From: an uncultured Erysipelotrichaceae bacterium
GTDB taxonomy: Bacteria > Bacillota_I > Bacilli_A > RF39 > UBA660
DNA: 60,218 bases
Assembly (NCBI GenBank): GCA_902786275.1
Contig: CADACC010000001.1
Location: 1 to 60,218, forward strand
Direction: 5' to 3'
Below the pieces are notes generated by a model. It was given only the letters and a program-made list of their open reading frames with translations. It was not told where the DNA came from and ran no database searches. Shown one piece after another: positions 43,131 to 54,873 of this stretch. How positions within the stretch are numbered: the first letter of the stretch is position 1; each line of letters starts with the position of its first letter. A program made the position numbers and the translations under genes.

Positions 43131-45080
43131 TTAATCTCCTAATATTTTTTGATATACATTATTTCCTATAATTTGACCACTAATTGTAAAACGATTAGCA
43201 ACTTCTATGTTCATGTTATTAACATAGTCTTTGTCAACTTCTACGCCATCTCTTGGAACAAATTTCTTAGAATAAGCGAAATATGTACCTTTATCTGATA
43301 CCCAGCTTCTATTTGAGAAAACAGCAAGTCCAGGATAATCACTTAAGATATCTTTACCAACAATTAATCTTGAATCATAATCAATACCAAATAAATTTAA
43401 AAGTGTCGGTAAAACATCTATTTGAGAACCAACTTTATCTATCTTAATTGGTTTTTCCATTTTGTTATTCCATATAATTAAATTACTTCTATTTACTTCA
43501 ACAATACCATCACGTTTATATGAACTTAATTCATTTATTTCATCAGTTGTTAAAGTATAAGGATAATGATCTCCAGTTATAACAATAACAGTATCATCAA
43601 GCTTTCCAGCTGCTTCTAAATTATCAATTAGAGCTTTAACTGCTTTATCAAATTCAATTTGAGATGCAACATAAGCTTTAGGTTTTTCAGATACTTTAAG
43701 ATCTTTTACAGCATTTTTGTTTCTAACTGACATTGAATTTCCGCCACCAAAATTATATGGTGCATGACCACTTACAGATATATAGAATGTCATAAAATGA
43801 TCAGAACTTGTATATTTAGGTGTTGTAACGTTTATTAAATCAACATCACTAGGTAACCATTTACAAGACATTTCTTTTTCAAGACCATTATGGCATCCAG
43901 TATATTTTTCATATCCTAAAGTTTTCATTGTTTTATTTCTCTCATAATATGAATATGTCCAGTCATGGAAGGCATTTACATCATACCCTAACTGATTAAA
44001 CTGATGTCCTAAAGAGTAACTTATTTTAGGTTGTTTACCTTTCCAATCTTTTAGTATTGCTTGTGTTGGTATTAAACCTGTAGTAGCTTGGAACTCTCCA
44101 CCAGTTGTTGATAAGAATACTGGTGAATAATAATTATTAAACACAAATCCATTATTTGATAGTTTATAAAGAGTTGGTGTTAATTCTTCACTAACAGCTA
44201 TACTATTGAATCCCTCAGCTAGAATAAATACTAAATTTTTTCCTTTGAAATAACCAGTATAATCATTTTGATTAGATGGATTTGTTGATCCAAAATATTC
44301 ATATAAACTTTTTAATGTTTTATTGCTTTCATTTTGTGCTAATTGATTAAAATCTATTTCAGAAACGTTATATTTTATTTTCTTTTCTTTATCATCAACT
44401 ACAACTTTCATGCCATTAGTTCCTCTTACAACTAACTTTTCTTCAAAACCAAATATAACACGTTTAATATCAAGTCTTGTTTGAGTTAATAAACCTAATT
44501 TCTCAATTGTTTTTTCTGGAGCATTTACCTTGTAATATAAACTATGAGCTGAATATAGTTTTTCTTTTCCTGGTTGCATTGCAATAAATGTTAAAAGTAC
44601 CAATATTAAAAATACTACTAATCCAGTAATTCTAACAGGTCGTATAAGTTTATAAAAACGAATAGTTCTTTTTAAAAGCATTATAATTATAAGTGGAGTT
44701 GATAACAAAAGTATTGGAAAAAAATAATTTTTAATAGCTTCAAAAATTATATTAGTAAAATCAGCTGCTTGATTTGCAAGGCCAAGGGTATTAAATGAAA
44801 AAGTAACACTGAATAAACGATAAAATATGTATTGAAATAAATATAAAAAAGTAATTAAAAAAATACTTATATAAAAAATAATCTTACTTATTTTTTCACG
44901 AAATAAATTTGTTATTAGTGATAATAACATAATTATTGGCATTGAAAAAATAAATGTATAAAGTATATTTATAAAGCTAATTTCATGAAACATTAAAGCT
45001 TTAAATATTAGTTCTAATGATAATATTAAAAATGTATATAAATACAAAGTATTACTCTTTGAATTAAGTATTTTTTTCAT
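43131..45080 (-). CDS. LtaS-like membrane sulfatase/phosphoglycerol transferase
   Basis: A 649-residue protein with five N-terminal membrane helices (residues about 10-195) and an external sulfatase-fold domain (about 275-610). The nucleophile Thr lies in STTGGEFQATTG near residue 322, and metal-binding motifs include LAEGFNS and ITGDHYPY near 503. This is the layout of lipoteichoic acid synthase, which transfers glycerol phosphate from phosphatidylglycerol onto a membrane lipid anchor. The nucleophile context differs from classical LtaS, so another phosphoglycerol/phosphoethanolamine transferase is possible. It is coupled to asnB. Confidence 0.85.
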   Translation of the reverse strand: MKKILNSKSNTLYLYTFLILSLELIFKALMFHEISFINILYTFIFSMPIIMLLSLITNLFREKISKIIFYISIFLITFLYLFQYIFYRLFSVTFSFNTLGLANQAADFTNIIFEAIKNYFFPILLLSTPLIIIMLLKRTIRFYKLIRPVRITGLVVFLILVLLTFIAMQPGKEKLYSAHSLYYKVNAPEKTIEKLGLLTQTRLDIKRVIFGFEEKLVVRGTNGMKVVVDDKEKKIKYNVSEIDFNQLAQNESNKTLKSLYEYFGSTNPSNQNDYTGYFKGKNLVFILAEGFNSIAVSEELTPTLYKLSNNGFVFNNYYSPVFLSTTGGEFQATTGLIPTQAILKDWKGKQPKISYSLGHQFNQLGYDVNAFHDWTYSYYERNKTMKTLGYEKYTGCHNGLEKEMSCKWLPSDVDLINVTTPKYTSSDHFMTFYISVSGHAPYNFGGGNSMSVRNKNAVKDLKVSEKPKAYVASQIEFDKAVKALIDNLEAAGKLDDTVIVITGDHYPYTLTTDEINELSSYKRDGIVEVNRSNLIIWNNKMEKPIKIDKVGSQIDVLPTLLNLFGIDYDSRLIVGKDILSDYPGLAVFSNRSWVSDKGTYFAYSKKFVPRDGVEVDKDYVNNMNIEVANRFTISGQIIGNNVYQKILGD

Positions 45081-45134
45081 TTTTTACAACCACTTTCTAT
45101 TACTTATTATAACATATCTAATGTTATATATTAA

Positions 45135-45168
45135 CAAAAAAAGAAGAAGTTTTTTACTTCTTCTTTTT
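45135..45168 (-). terminator. Terminator at the end of the YihY gene
   Basis: AAAGAAGAAGT and ACTTCTTCTTT pair around a run of T, with further T on the minus strand. The stem includes the last codons of the YihY gene. Confidence 0.8.
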
Positions 45169-46032
45169 AACTTGTTCTTCTTCATTTATTATATTTATTT
45201 TGCTTGTTTTTTCAAGTTCTTCTTCTTCAACTTTATGGTTCATAGCAATACCAATTGTAAGTATATATGCTAGAAGTAAGAACCAAAGCATTAAAACGAT
45301 AATATTTGCAAGGCCTCCATAAAAGATATCATATTTGGCATAGTGAGATATGTAGTAGCTATAGACATAAGTTGCAAGTACCCATCCAAATGTTGTAAAG
45401 ATTGCACCTTTATTTGTATATCTACTTTCAATCCTTTTGTCTGGTGCCATTGTATAAATCATTTTAATAAATATAAACATAATAAACCATGTGATTGGTC
45501 CTCTGATAAAATTAAATACTGCTAGTATTTTATCAGTAACTGATTGATTCATATTAACATATGCAATCATTTCAGTAATCTTTCGGCCTAATACTGGAAC
45601 TGTTATCATAAATATAAATAATAGAATAATGATTAAAGTCATTACAAAAGCTTTTATTCTACGTTTTAGGAATGGAGTATTTTCAACACCATATATTGTA
45701 TTAGATGTAACAATAAGTGATGCTGCCCCATTTGATGCAAAGTAATAACCAATTAAGATTGTAATAATATATTTAATTCCAAGTCCATGAGTTGGATTAA
45801 CAATTAAAACACTCGCAACATTTTTACTAAACGCTTCTGAAATAAAATTATATATTACATCAGTTGAAAGATTTAAGATTCCAGCTCCATAACCAATTAA
45901 TGTGATTGTTGGAACAATTGAAAGCACAAAGAAGAAAGCTAGTTGTCCAGGAAGCACAAGCATTTCTGGTTTAAACAAAGCCGCTTTAAAATTCTTAAAA
46001 AACAATTTTACTCTCTTCTTTAGTTTTTTCAA
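45154..46032 (-). CDS. YihY/BrkB family membrane protein
   Basis: A 292-residue integral membrane protein with six or so hydrophobic segments. Family features include MLVLPGQLAFFFVLSIVPTITL near residue 20, YYFASNGAASLIVTSNTIYGVE (about 95-116), and a TFGWVLATYVYSYYI segment. YihY/BrkB proteins are widespread; proposed roles include lipid or peptide handling and they are not nucleases. Function here is not known. A charged KKKK tail ends the protein. The gene begins with TTG at 46032 overlapping the TGA of the upstream receptor gene, with AGAGGTTA as ribosome site. The two are therefore translationally coupled. Confidence 0.88.
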   Translation of the reverse strand: MKKLKKRVKLFFKNFKAALFKPEMLVLPGQLAFFFVLSIVPTITLIGYGAGILNLSTDVIYNFISEAFSKNVASVLIVNPTHGLGIKYIITILIGYYFASNGAASLIVTSNTIYGVENTPFLKRRIKAFVMTLIIILLFIFMITVPVLGRKITEMIAYVNMNQSVTDKILAVFNFIRGPITWFIMFIFIKMIYTMAPDKRIESRYTNKGAIFTTFGWVLATYVYSYYISHYAKYDIFYGGLANIIVLMLWFLLLAYILTIGIAMNHKVEEEELEKTSKINIINEEEQVKKKK

Positions 46033-48047
46033 TTCTTAACCTCTTTACTTTTCTGTTTTTGTTTTTTCATATCTTCGATTGCTTCATTGATAGCATCTTC
46101 GATAGTTTTAATATCATCAGTAATCATACTATAACCAATTGCAGCTCCATATTCATATGGTAACTTTTTAAGTTCTTTAGTTAATTTGTGAATATAGTTT
46201 ACAATATGTTTTTGTTGATATCCAACTAGATATATTAAGAACTCATTACCATTAGTTCTCATTACATCAGAATTATCTAATTGAGTCTTAATTAAAATAT
46301 TTGCAAGGGCAGTTATTTGTCTATCCCCTGCTTCGTAACCCTTAGTATCATTTAAATACGCAATATTATTTAAATCTAGAACAATTAAAGTTTGTGGATA
46401 AACTTTATTATTATTCCATACTTCCATATTTTCTGATAAGTAGTTACGGTTTTTTAGACTTGTTAATAAGTCTATATATTTCATTTTTTCATCGTTTCTA
46501 ATCTTTTTAGCAACAATTATTCTTCTAGTTTTCTTATAAATAAATGTCATAAATAATGCAGCTAACGCAACTATTATTAATAGATATTTAGCAATCTTAG
46601 CAAGAATTTCACCATGAGCAACTGTGCTTGCATGATTTTCAATTCCTCTATATTTAATTACTTCAGGATCAAGTGTTGATATAAATGCTCCTAATAAAGT
46701 CTTAAATGTTTTTTGATTTCTTACTTTAAATGAATATGATTCATTTATATCAAATGTGTATCTTGATTCATATTTCTTAAATTTATTTTTGTGATAATAA
46801 TTAAATACTGTATGGTCAAGTGCAATTAATAAATCTTTATCTCTTAATCTTTCTAAGTCTCTTTGAGAACCATAGTAGATAATATTAGCATTAGAATTCT
46901 TTACAAGAAAATCTGCAATTTTACTTCCCTTTTGAACATAAACATCTTTTCCTCTTAATGAGTCTAAACTGTTAATAACATTCTTGTTTGAATTCTTAGC
47001 AATTATGTCTGCTTTAATGGCATAATATGAATTTGTTTTTTCAAACGCATCATCAAAATTATAGTAGTCATAATATAAATCCATTTTTCCAGATTTAATT
47101 GCGTCTTTAAATTTTTCAGAATTTTTATATTTTTCAAAATTAAATTCAATATCTGCAAAATCAGAGAATTCCTTTAAATAAACAGCAACGATACCACCAA
47201 AATTTCCACCAGTTATAACTTCATATGGATTTTGGTTAACTAGGCCATAATTATAAGTTTTTGATCTTAACTTATCAATATCTGTATCGCTTATTTTAAG
47301 TGCATTTACAAATGTGTTAAACTCATTATCATAAAATACTTCATTAAAGTATTTCTTCTTCCAATTATTAAAATATTTTTTAATAATTGAACTTAAATGG
47401 TCATTTTTTTCTCCATCAAAGAAGAAATAATATTTTATATCACTTAAGTGATAACTTACAACATAATTATTAGATAAAATCTTATCTATATCTCTAATAA
47501 TTGGTACAATAATGAAATCAACATTATTATCTTTAAAAGCCTCATAAAGTTTATCAATATTTTCATATGTAGTTATATCCATTGATTTAACATAAGGACT
47601 AATTTCATCTTTTTCATCATTTAAAATTCCAGCTTTTTTTCCAGAAAAACTATCAAGACTTGAATACACTAAATTTTCTTTACCAACAATTACATAGTGG
47701 TCTTCATAAAATATAGTTGAACCTTTTTTTGCTTTTATTCCAGCATTAAAAGATATTCCAGTTGGCTTTTCGCCTTGAAGGAATGTTACTGGATTAACTT
47801 CAATTCTATATTCAGTTTGGAAATCACGAATAAAGTCATAGAACACACCAGATCCATTATCACCAAATACATTTACGTTATTTATAATGTTAATGTTTTG
47901 AACTGTGTTTAAATTGCTAGCTACCCATTTTTTCTCATCTCTAGATAATTTATTTTCATCAGAGAAAAATAAATAACCTGCTATAACCACAATAAGAAGA
48001 GCTATCGCACTTCCTATAATTGTGAATAATTTTTTCTTATCTTTCAT
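46029..48047 (-). CDS. Tandem solute-binding-domain receptor with degenerate GGDEF domain
   Basis: A 672-residue membrane receptor. An N-terminal membrane helix (residues about 7-28) is followed by two periplasmic-binding-protein-3-like domains (about 50-240 and 265-480), typical amino-acid-type sensor folds. A second helix (LLIIVALAALFMTFIY, about 495-512) leads to a cytosolic GGDEF domain (about 535-665): LTSLKNRNYL, DLNNIAYLND, YEAGD. The active-site motif reads NGNEF near residue 600 instead of GG(D/E)EF, so diguanylate cyclase activity is doubtful. It may bind nucleotide or signal by dimerisation. It is in an operon with a small anchored protein upstream and YihY downstream. Confidence 0.88.
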   Translation of the reverse strand: MKDKKKLFTIIGSAIALLIVVIAGYLFFSDENKLSRDEKKWVASNLNTVQNINIINNVNVFGDNGSGVFYDFIRDFQTEYRIEVNPVTFLQGEKPTGISFNAGIKAKKGSTIFYEDHYVIVGKENLVYSSLDSFSGKKAGILNDEKDEISPYVKSMDITTYENIDKLYEAFKDNNVDFIIVPIIRDIDKILSNNYVVSYHLSDIKYYFFFDGEKNDHLSSIIKKYFNNWKKKYFNEVFYDNEFNTFVNALKISDTDIDKLRSKTYNYGLVNQNPYEVITGGNFGGIVAVYLKEFSDFADIEFNFEKYKNSEKFKDAIKSGKMDLYYDYYNFDDAFEKTNSYYAIKADIIAKNSNKNVINSLDSLRGKDVYVQKGSKIADFLVKNSNANIIYYGSQRDLERLRDKDLLIALDHTVFNYYHKNKFKKYESRYTFDINESYSFKVRNQKTFKTLLGAFISTLDPEVIKYRGIENHASTVAHGEILAKIAKYLLIIVALAALFMTFIYKKTRRIIVAKKIRNDEKMKYIDLLTSLKNRNYLSENMEVWNNNKVYPQTLIVLDLNNIAYLNDTKGYEAGDRQITALANILIKTQLDNSDVMRTNGNEFLIYLVGYQQKHIVNYIHKLTKELKKLPYEYGAAIGYSMITDDIKTIEDAINEAIEDMKKQKQKSKEVKN

Positions 48048-48061
48048 TTATAATCACTACC

Positions 48062-48526
48062 TTACTTAGATTCAACAGGTGTATTGTTATTCCAGAATAA
48101 GCCATTACCAGATGCATTTCTCGCTCCCATTAATACCGTATCTCCAATATTAATTGTAAAATTAATATCGTATGTTTCTTTAACGGGATCAGATAATTTT
48201 TCTAGTGATGTATCGATTATTTTTTTTGCATCATCTAGTTTTATGTCATTTTTAAATGTTACACTAATCATTAATGTTTTATGATTAACTCTAAATCTAA
48301 CCTTTGATACACTACTATTATCTTCAAGTGATTTAATGTAAGCGTTTTGTTCTTTTTCTGTAATCTTAGTTTTCATGTTATCAAAACGATTTCCGTATAC
48401 AGATTTTTTTGTACCTACAAAATATGTAAGAACGACAACAATAATAGCTATTAAACATACTAAAAGAATAGCTCCAAGTATCATTAATATCTTATTATTT
48501 TTCCATAAATTTTTTAATTTTTTCAT
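48062..48526 (-). CDS. Small membrane-anchored extracytoplasmic protein
   Basis: A 154-residue protein with a positive N terminus, one membrane helix (MILGAILLVCLIAIIVVVLTYF, about 15-37) and an external domain of about 115 residues. The external part contains VRFRVNHKTLMISVTFKND and ends in a Gly/Asn-rich tail. No family recognised. It lies 15 bases upstream of the tandem-receptor gene on the same strand and is probably its partner. The ribosome site AGGTGTAGAT precedes the ATG at 48526. Confidence 0.65.
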   Translation of the reverse strand: MKKLKNLWKNNKILMILGAILLVCLIAIIVVVLTYFVGTKKSVYGNRFDNMKTKITEKEQNAYIKSLEDNSSVSKVRFRVNHKTLMISVTFKNDIKLDDAKKIIDTSLEKLSDPVKETYDINFTINIGDTVLMGARNASGNGLFWNNNTPVESK

Positions 48527-48596
48527 ATCTACACCTCATTTTTTTAGGTAAAATAATTATACTACATTTACATATATTTATCAATTAAGTTATGCA

Positions 48597-50708
<2,112 letters not shown>

Positions 50709-50710
<2 letters not shown>

Positions 50711-51602
50711 ACTTCCATAAATTTTCTGGATATACACCATTTTTGATTTCTTCTTTAATATAATCAGATAAAATATCAATGTCTTCTTTGTATGTTAAAC
50801 CAAACCATTTTGATTTTGTTGGAACATCTAAAATAGTTCTTCCAGATGCTATTTCTTCAGAAAGAATATCTGGTATATAGAACTCATATGTATCTAAATC
50901 ATCTTTATTTGATTCAAATGAACTAACCATTTTTGAATCAATAATGCCAAATATGTCTGGTTTTAAACCGTACATGAGCATTGATACTGAATTATTCTTT
51001 GGTAATAATCTTGGCTCTTTGGATTTATTAAGTGGTTCAACCAATACTTTATCACCATCAAGCGTACAGACTGATTCAAGGACTTCATCGATTATACCAT
51101 CATGACTTAGTACTACTCCCCTTTTAACAGACCCATTAGGAGACAATGTATCAGCAAGCTCATAACCAATAACTGTATACTTATCATTATCAAGGCCATC
51201 GGATAAATCTTTAAAAGCTATATCTCCATAAAAATCATCTGCAGTAATAACAGCAAAGTCTTCATTAATATAATCTTTAGCACAATATATTGCATGTGCA
51301 GTTCCCCAAGGTTTTTCTCTGTTTTCTGGAACCTTAAATCCATCAGGAATTATATCAAGTTTTTGTAAAGCATATTTAACTTCTACTTTACCTTCAAGTC
51401 TTTTTCCGATAGTACTTTTAAACTCATCTAAAAGTTCCTCTCTTGTTACAAATACCACCTTATTAAATCCATATTTAATAGCTGAATAAATTGAGTAGTC
51501 CATAATAAACTCTCCATTTGGTCCAACCGGATATAATTGTTTAGGTCCTCCAAATCTTGAACCCATACCTGCGGCTAGTATTAATAAAGTCTTATTTTTC
51601 AT
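50709..51602 (-). CDS. Sugar-phosphate nucleotidyltransferase family protein
   Basis: A 297-residue GT-A-like nucleotidyltransferase. The signature LAAGMGSRFGGPKQLYPVG at the N terminus binds the NTP; KPWGTAHAIYCAKDYI and ITADDFYGD provide the metal/sugar site. Enzymes of this group make nucleotide sugars such as UDP-glucose or related activated compounds for envelope synthesis; the substrate cannot be assigned. It is unlike GalU in its C-terminal part, which lacks the usual extension. It starts three bases after the pcrA stop, so it is probably cotranscribed with pcrA. Confidence 0.85.
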
Positions 51603-51605
51603 ATT

Positions 51606-53696
51606 CTATACCTTTCTTATACTTGAATGATTTTTCATTAGCTTTCTAATACCAAATCTTTTATTAAATGCTATTGAAACAAACTTATCATCAATACCTA
51701 CAACTACACCTCTTCCATAAATTGTATGCATTACAACTTGTCCAACTTGGTATTCTTGCTCTTCATCATAGAAAACTTTAGTTTTATCTATTTTCTTTTC
51801 TGACTTAATACTTGCTGATGTTTCTTCTATTAAGTCAGATGGGATTTCCTTTAGGAATCTACTCGGAATTGTAAGATTTTCTTTACCATACAACATTCTT
51901 TTTCGAGCATTACTTAAATATAGTTTTTCTTTAGCTCTTGTAATACCCACATAACAAAGTCTTCTTTCTTCTTCAAGACCGCCTGTTTCAGTAAATGAGT
52001 TTTGATGTGGAAATATTCCATCTTCCATACCTACAATAAAGACAACTTTAAATTCAAGACCTTTAGCACTATGAAGTGTCATAAGCGTTATAGCATCATC
52101 AGATACTTTATGTTCTTCAATGTCTGCAACTAAACTTATCTCTTCTAAAAAATCACTTATACTAATGTCACCTGTTCTGCCTTCGAATGATGCAGTAATA
52201 CTTTTAAACTCATTTAAGTTATCAAGTCTTAGTTCATTTTCAAGCGATTCATCTTGCATTAGTTCTTCTTTCATTCCTGTTTCATTTAGAACTTTATCAA
52301 CAAGTTCAGTTAAAGATAAGTTTTCGCTATCTTTTTGAAGCTTAAGAATTATATTTTTAAACTGATTTCCTTTATTATCATCAATAGCATCAAACATTGA
52401 TATGTTAAGTTTTCGAGATTTTTCTTCAAGATCAGAAATATATTTATCTCCAATACCTCGCTTAGGCACATTTATTACTCTTCTTAAAGAAACATCATCA
52501 TGAGGATTAACTATTAACCTTAAATAACAAATTAAATTTTTAATTTCTTTTCTTGAATAGAAATAATAACTTCCTACTACCTTATATGGAAGATTTGCTT
52601 TAAGCATACCTTCTTCAACAGTTCTTGATTGAGCATTAGTTCTATAGAATATTGCTATATCCTTATAATCATAACCTTGATTATGAAGTTTTTTGATTTC
52701 TTCTACAACTAAAGTTATTTCATGTTTTTCATCATAGCTTGATGTAAATTTTATCTTCTCACCAATACCAAGTAAACTTTTTAAATCTTTTTCTTTTCTC
52801 TCGATATTATGTGAAATTACCCCATTTGCTGCTGATAAAATATTTTGAGTGCTTCTATAATTTATCAGTAGAGGAATTATTTTTGCATCAGGATAATCTT
52901 TTTCAAAGTTTAAAATATTTTTGTAATTAGCTCCTCTAAACATATATATTGATTGATCTGGATCACCTACTGCGAATAAGTTACGATATTTAGCAGCTAA
53001 TAGTTTTGTCATAATATATTGAACTTTATTCGTATCCTGATACTCATCTATTAAAATATATTTATAATGTTCTTGATACCTATCAAGAATATCATCATTT
53101 TCCATAAATAATTTAGTTGGTAATAATAGCAAATCATCAAAATCAACTGAATTATTTTTCTTTAATATTTCTTGATACTCATTATAAATATCAACAACAA
53201 TTGATTCGTTATTGTCTGAAAAATATAGAGATATTTCTTTTTCACTTAATAATTCATTTTTTATATAACTAATTCTATTTTTAACATATGATGGACTAAC
53301 CGATTTTGGATCAATATTATTATTTTTTAGGATCTTTTTGATAATACTTAGTACATCGTCACTATCTAGTATTGTAAAATTTCTATCTAAATTTAGTAAT
53401 TCTAGATTTTCTCTAATTATTTTTAAACCAAATGAGTGAAATGTTCCAACAAATACCTTATCGACATCTTTAACGTCAAAATTTCTAAGTCTTTCTCTCA
53501 TTTCATTTGCAGCTTTATTAGTAAATGTAATTGCAAGTATATTTTGTGCATATACTCCACCATAGATTAATGATGCAATTCTTGATGTTAATACTCTGGT
53601 TTTCCCACTTCCAGCTCCGGCAACAACAAGGCATGGTCCATTAAAATGGTTAACTGCTTTTTGTTGATTTTCATTTAAATTTTTGTATATATCCAT
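51606..53696 (-). CDS. pcrA: ATP-dependent DNA helicase PcrA/UvrD
   Basis: A 696-residue superfamily 1A helicase. Motif I VVAGAGSGKTRVL is near residue 25, Ia AITFTNKAANEMRERL, motif II LIDEYQDTN, motif III VGDPDQSIYMFRGA, motif IV YRTNAQSRTVEE, motif V VTLMTLHSAKGLEF-type and motif VI VGITRAKEKLYL. A C-terminal Tudor-like domain (YQVGQVVMHTIYGRGVV) contacts RNA polymerase in the family. PcrA removes RecA, helps plasmid/rolling-circle replication and repair. It is first in a pair with the nucleotidyltransferase gene. Confidence 0.96.
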   Translation of the reverse strand: MDIYKNLNENQQKAVNHFNGPCLVVAGAGSGKTRVLTSRIASLIYGGVYAQNILAITFTNKAANEMRERLRNFDVKDVDKVFVGTFHSFGLKIIRENLELLNLDRNFTILDSDDVLSIIKKILKNNNIDPKSVSPSYVKNRISYIKNELLSEKEISLYFSDNNESIVVDIYNEYQEILKKNNSVDFDDLLLLPTKLFMENDDILDRYQEHYKYILIDEYQDTNKVQYIMTKLLAAKYRNLFAVGDPDQSIYMFRGANYKNILNFEKDYPDAKIIPLLINYRSTQNILSAANGVISHNIERKEKDLKSLLGIGEKIKFTSSYDEKHEITLVVEEIKKLHNQGYDYKDIAIFYRTNAQSRTVEEGMLKANLPYKVVGSYYFYSRKEIKNLICYLRLIVNPHDDVSLRRVINVPKRGIGDKYISDLEEKSRKLNISMFDAIDDNKGNQFKNIILKLQKDSENLSLTELVDKVLNETGMKEELMQDESLENELRLDNLNEFKSITASFEGRTGDISISDFLEEISLVADIEEHKVSDDAITLMTLHSAKGLEFKVVFIVGMEDGIFPHQNSFTETGGLEEERRLCYVGITRAKEKLYLSNARKRMLYGKENLTIPSRFLKEIPSDLIEETSASIKSEKKIDKTKVFYDEEQEYQVGQVVMHTIYGRGVVVGIDDKFVSIAFNKRFGIRKLMKNHSSIRKV

Positions 53697-53751
53697 ATAT
53701 AACCATCCTTACTCTAATAAAATTATAACATAAAATATTTATTAGTTAGAT

Positions 53752-53780
53752 TAAAAAAAGCAGTTTATTTTAAACTGCTT
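53752..53780 (-). terminator. Terminator of the three-gene unknown cluster
   Basis: AAGCAGTTTA (53758-53767) pairs with TAAACTGCTT (53771-53780); seven T follow on the minus strand. The stop codon of the last cluster gene overlaps the stem. Confidence 0.85.
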
Positions 53781-54066
53781 ATAAATATGCAAATATATCA
53801 ACATTATTTTCAAGTTTTGTTATTAAATCTTCTTTATCATATTTATCAAATATTTCTACAAAGTTACTATTATCCATTAAGAATAAATCAGCATATCTGA
53901 TAAATATTTCTTTATAATTACTAACACCTAATTTTTTTAAATATAATATATTAGCGGTTACAACTTTCTTTTGTTCATTTAATAAATTAAAAATAACTGT
54001 AGTATTTGAATTTTTTATCATACTTATATCTTCACTTGTAAACCCGATTTTTTCTAAATAATTCAT
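53779..54066 (-). CDS. Small helical protein of unknown function
   Basis: A 95-residue protein that looks all-helical: MNYLEKIGFTSEDISMI, then VVTANILYLKKLGVSNYKEI and DLFLMDNSNFVEIFDKY. The spacing of these helices and the 'N..YL..LG' pattern recall the mTERF-like or helical-repeat end of the protein at 54874-56280, so the two may be related. No catalytic motif, signal peptide or membrane segment. Its start overlaps the stop of the previous gene as TAATG, so the two are co-translated. The function is unknown. Confidence 0.65.
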   Translation of the reverse strand: MNYLEKIGFTSEDISMIKNSNTTVIFNLLNEQKKVVTANILYLKKLGVSNYKEIFIRYADLFLMDNSNFVEIFDKYDKEDLITKLENNVDIFAYL

Positions 54067-54863
54067 TATCTTTGTCCCCTAAAATCTTCTCTTGAATCAT
54101 GGTTCTTAATTAATAAGATATCTTCTTGATTAATAAATGGGTTATTATCACGTAGTTTACTAAATGCCGCACGAAGCAAATCATTTTGATTGATTAACTC
54201 TCCGTTTGTTTGAAGCGTTATTTTCATTGATTCTTCAAATTCATCAGTCATTTCTACAAATCTACCATATAGTCTTTGTGACGTATTTTGAATTTTTGAA
54301 AACAATTCTGATAATGGATCATTTTCAATTCCTTCAAGTATGTAATTATACTCTTTATCTTTAGATTCATCAGACTTTCCAAAATATTTTTTAAAATATT
54401 TTTCAAAATATATTGTGTAAAATCTTTTTAAATAGGATTTACTTAAAATAGAGTCTTGAGATACTTCTTCATATATTTGTCCATCATCTGAACAATATGG
54501 ATATTCAAACATTTTGCAATAATTAAGTTTTGTTGCAATAAATGCAGGATTTGTTGCAATATCTTTAACTGTTTTAAGCTTTAAATTTTCACCAAAACTC
54601 CTATAAACATTTTTTCTTATAGAAAGTTCTTCAGGAGTTGAAGATAAAAAACTTATTAAATCTGAGTAATTAGAAATTTTAGCTTGTGTAATTTCTGGCA
54701 GTAAGACAATTAATTGATTTAATTTTTCTTCTTCAAATTCACTTAATACTCCCATAAAATGAGAATTTAGGTCACTAAGAGCCTTCTCCTTACTATATGA
54801 AGGAGCAAGTAAATCATTATCATATAATAAATCAATTACTCTTTTATTACCTATAACTGCCAT
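54066..54863 (-). CDS. Helical protein of unknown function
   Basis: A 265-residue soluble, mainly helical protein beginning MAVIGNKRVIDLLYDND. It has a CKMFEYPYCSDDG stretch near residue 115 with two cysteines, and a charged C terminus (NHDSREDFRGQR). I do not recognise it. AGGAGGCTGTTT precedes the ATG. It lies ten bases after the coiled-coil gene and overlaps the next gene, forming a three-gene operon that looks like one functional unit. Confidence 0.65.
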   Translation of the reverse strand: MAVIGNKRVIDLLYDNDLLAPSYSKEKALSDLNSHFMGVLSEFEEEKLNQLIVLLPEITQAKISNYSDLISFLSSTPEELSIRKNVYRSFGENLKLKTVKDIATNPAFIATKLNYCKMFEYPYCSDDGQIYEEVSQDSILSKSYLKRFYTIYFEKYFKKYFGKSDESKDKEYNYILEGIENDPLSELFSKIQNTSQRLYGRFVEMTDEFEESMKITLQTNGELINQNDLLRAAFSKLRDNNPFINQEDILLIKNHDSREDFRGQR

Positions 54864-54873
54864 AAACAGCCTC

